Origin: an uncultured SAR116 cluster alpha proteobacterium
GTDB lineage: Bacteria; Pseudomonadota; Alphaproteobacteria; Puniceispirillales; Puniceispirillaceae
Length of the DNA stretch: 23,663 nucleotides
Direction: 5' to 3'
Assembly: GCA_902520575.1 (NCBI GenBank)
Contig: CABYOG010000013.1
Span: 1 to 23,663, forward strand
The notes under the pieces are model-generated. The model had not been told where the DNA came from. It ran no database searches and saw only the letters and a list, made by a program, of their open reading frames with translations. Positions 21,796 to 23,663 of the stretch are shown one piece after another. Position numbers and translations under genes: made by a program. How positions within the stretch are numbered: the stretch's first letter is position 1; every line of letters starts with the position of its first letter.

Positions 21796-23055
21796 ATGAC
21801 ACAACAGGCCTCTATATATAAGACTGGGCAAAAGATCGGCTTCGATGCTGCCGTTGTCCGGGCGCATTTTCCCATCCTTGACCAACAAGTGAATGGTAAA
21901 CCGCTTGTTTATCTTGATTCAGCAGCATCTGCCCAGAAGCCGCAGATGGTTCTGGATACCATGTCTTCTGCTTACAGCCAGACCTATGCCAATGTTCATC
22001 GCGGCCTGCATTATTTGTCTGAAGCGTCAACAGATGCTTATGAGGCTGTGCGGGGCAAGGTTGCCCAACTCATTGGTGCGCGTTCTGAAAAAGAGATTGT
22101 GTTCACATCCGGGGCGACTATGGCTCTTAATTTGATCGCGCATTGCTATGGTAACACCAATCTTGGTGAAGGCGATGAGGTGCTGATCTCAGTGGCTGAT
22201 CATCATGCCAATATTGTCCCTTGGCATCTTTTGGGTGGCCGGGTTGGGTCAAAGACGATTGCCGCTCCTGTTGATGCAGATGGTAACTTCAATATGGAAC
22301 AATTTAAGGCGCATATAACGCCACGGACCAAAATTATTTCTGTCCCCCATGTCTCTAATGTCTTGGGCACAGTCTTCCCGATTGCTGAAATTGCAGCCCT
22401 AGCGCATGAAAATGGGGCCATCTGTATAGTGGACGGCTGTCAGGGAGTGACGCATCTGCCTGTAGACGTGACTGATCTGGGCTGTGATTTTTACGTTTTC
22501 TCCGGTCACAAACTATACGGGCCAAGTGGCATAGGCGTTTGCTGGGGCCGCTCTGAGATATGGGCTGGTCTGCCGCCATTTCTAGGGGGTGGGGATATGA
22601 TTGATGATGTGAAAACGGACCGGTCAACCTATGCTGAACCGCCTTTGCGTTTTGAAGCGGGGACACCGCCCATTGTTGAATGTATTGGTCTGGGGGCAGC
22701 TGTAGATTTTGTGCAACAGATTGGTATGGCGAATCTGCGGGATCATGAAATGGATATGCTGCGCTATGGTCATCAGCGTCTGGCATCTGTTCAGGGCTTA
22801 AATTTCATTGGCATGGCGGCGGGTAAATCAGGCGTTATTTCATTTACCCTTGATTCAGCACATCCGCATGATATTTCGACGCTGATTGACCAGGATGGAG
22901 TAGCGATCCGCGCTGGCCATCATTGCGCTCAGCCTCTGATGAAATTCTACGGGCTGAGCTCGACGGCACGGGCATCTGTCGGCGTTTATACACAAGAATC
23001 AGATTTTGATGTCCTGGCCGAGGCGCTTGAAAAAGTTAACCGTATTTTTGGCTGA
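21796..23055 (+). CDS. sufS: Cysteine desulfurase SufS
   Basis: The 419-residue class V PLP enzyme takes sulfur from L-cysteine and leaves alanine and an enzyme persulfide. The cofactor lysine 239 is in SGHKLYGPSGIGV, VSVADHHANIVPW holds the histidine that stacks on PLP, and the active-site cysteine 377 is in RAGHHCAQPLMKFYG, the short loop of the group II (SufS) type. The N-terminus FPILDQQVNGKPLVYLDSAASAQKP is typical. SufS needs SufE or SufU as sulfur acceptor in most bacteria; neither is in the window. The gene is 11 bases after sufD and 21 before the DUF59 gene. Confidence 0.97.
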   Translation: MTQQASIYKTGQKIGFDAAVVRAHFPILDQQVNGKPLVYLDSAASAQKPQMVLDTMSSAYSQTYANVHRGLHYLSEASTDAYEAVRGKVAQLIGARSEKEIVFTSGATMALNLIAHCYGNTNLGEGDEVLISVADHHANIVPWHLLGGRVGSKTIAAPVDADGNFNMEQFKAHITPRTKIISVPHVSNVLGTVFPIAEIAALAHENGAICIVDGCQGVTHLPVDVTDLGCDFYVFSGHKLYGPSGIGVCWGRSEIWAGLPPFLGGGDMIDDVKTDRSTYAEPPLRFEAGTPPIVECIGLGAAVDFVQQIGMANLRDHEMDMLRYGHQRLASVQGLNFIGMAAGKSGVISFTLDSAHPHDISTLIDQDGVAIRAGHHCAQPLMKFYGLSSTARASVGVYTQESDFDVLAEALEKVNRIFG

Positions 23056-23076
23056 GCAAATAAGGATAACAAAGAT

Positions 23077-23514
23077 ATGAGTGGCATATCCAAAGTCCCT
23101 ACTGATTTTACCCACGATGATGGGCCGTCTTTGGCTGATTTTCTGCCTGACACCTCATCTGGCTACACAGCTTATGCTGGAACTTCGCTGACAGATAGCA
23201 AGGGCAACGCGCTGGCTGACGAAGTGGTGATTGGTGCTTTGAAAACGGTTAAAGATCCAGAAATTCCTGTAAATATTTATGATTTGGGGCTGATTTATGA
23301 CATTACCTGTCATCCAAATGGGGATGTGGCGATAAATATGTCGCTAACGGCACCTGGTTGTCCTGTTGCTGGGGAAATGCCTGCCCAGGTGGCTGAGGCT
23401 GTTGCCGCGCTTACCGGGGCAGGGCGGATCGCGGTGACTCTTGTATGGGAGCCGGCTTGGACTCCGGAGCGCATGAGCGAAGATGCAAAGCTGGCTCTTG
23501 ATTATGGCTTTTGA
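23077..23514 (+). CDS. SUF system DUF59/MIP18 family protein (SufT-like)
   Basis: The 145-residue product carries the DUF59 domain: VVIGALKTVKDPEIPVNIYDLGLIY, then MSLTAPGCPVAGEMPAQV with the conserved cysteine 95, and VTLVWEPAWTPERMSEDA. About 45 extra polar residues come before the domain, as in the alphaproteobacterial SUF-associated type. DUF59 proteins (SufT in Staphylococcus, CIA2 in eukaryotes) help mature Fe-S proteins when demand is high. The gene lies 21 bases after sufS and 36 before the SufA-like gene, all in one operon. I leave the symbol empty because naming in this group varies. Confidence 0.92.
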   Translation: MSGISKVPTDFTHDDGPSLADFLPDTSSGYTAYAGTSLTDSKGNALADEVVIGALKTVKDPEIPVNIYDLGLIYDITCHPNGDVAINMSLTAPGCPVAGEMPAQVAEAVAALTGAGRIAVTLVWEPAWTPERMSEDAKLALDYGF

Positions 23515-23550
23515 TCGGCGCACTATGACGAATAACAGGAGTGTGATGAA

Positions 23551-23663
23551 ATGACACAGACCGAAATCACCCCTTTAGGGACTGGCCAGCCTATATTGAC
23601 CCTGACAGATGCAGCAGCCAAACAGGCTCGCAAGCTGATGGATAAAGCTGAAAGCACAGCAAT
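23551..23663 (+). CDS. A-type Fe-S carrier SufA/IscA-like (3' partial)
   Basis: The first 37 codons of a HesB/IscA-like protein run off the window end. After a variable head (MTQTEITPLGTGQPI) comes the start of the domain, LTLTDAAAKQARKLMDKA, which matches A-type carriers. The three cluster-binding cysteines lie beyond the window. CAGGAG occurs about 11 bases before the ATG. Its place after the DUF59 gene fits SufA, which carries clusters from SufBCD to target proteins. Confidence 0.8.
   Translation, partial: MTQTEITPLGTGQPILTLTDAAAKQARKLMDKAESTA

Overview
The window is a dense stretch of bacterial chromosome that reads as a marine-type alphaproteobacterium. This is supported by a BamB-like lipoprotein gene followed by der, a cysteine-free L32, HspQ, an MmcB-family nuclease gene, and a SUF operon headed by an Rrf2 regulator with a DUF59 gene after sufS. 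Placement near the SAR116 group is only an impression from gene style and moderate base composition. I see no IS element, CRISPR array or prophage.

Layout. 1-3412 (+): end of a YfgM/TPR-like membrane protein, a BamB-like lipoprotein and the GTPase Der, which looks like one envelope/ribosome operon. 3431-4393 (-): an N-formylglutamate amidohydrolase-family enzyme. 4605-4679: tRNA-Val(GAC). 5049-5765: a lipoprotein with two Ig/cadherin-like repeats. 5766-6272: a gene-free stretch rich in inverted repeats. 6273-8455: ArsC/Spx-like protein, DUF1330 protein, a 58-residue gene on the minus strand, an unknown secreted or anchored protein, and an MmcB-like nuclease. 8474-10016 (-): a methyltransferase and an EamA permease, probably one transcript. 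10017-10750: a second gene-free stretch. 10751-12904: three genes (SHOCT-like membrane protein, single-pass membrane protein with four cysteines, orphan ParA-type ATPase). 12945-13483 (-): the decayed C-terminal half of a Rieske-type ring-hydroxylating oxygenase. 13634-15028: SelO AMPylase. 15025-16789: an Lrp/AsnC regulator divergent from alanine dehydrogenase. 16913-16988: tRNA-Ala(TGC). 17096-17640: rpmF and hspQ. 17865 to the end: an Rrf2 regulator, sufB, sufC, sufD, sufS, a DUF59 gene, and the start of a SufA/IscA-like gene.

How it works together. The SUF block is a complete Fe-S assembly machine: SufS takes sulfur from cysteine, SufBCD is the scaffold and ATPase, and the A-type and DUF59 proteins help deliver clusters. 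The control region in front of the Rrf2 gene carries a dyad over a candidate -10, three phased TTGAC motifs and a Fur-box-like sequence, so it could respond to both cluster status and iron. The Lrp/ald pair is a familiar arrangement for alanine-responsive control of alanine catabolism.

Least explained parts: the orphan ParA cluster at 10.7-12.9 kb with its upstream overlapping mini-ORFs, the Rieske oxygenase relic beside it, the inverted-repeat-rich spacer at 5.8-6.2 kb, and the 58-residue gene at 6926-7102.
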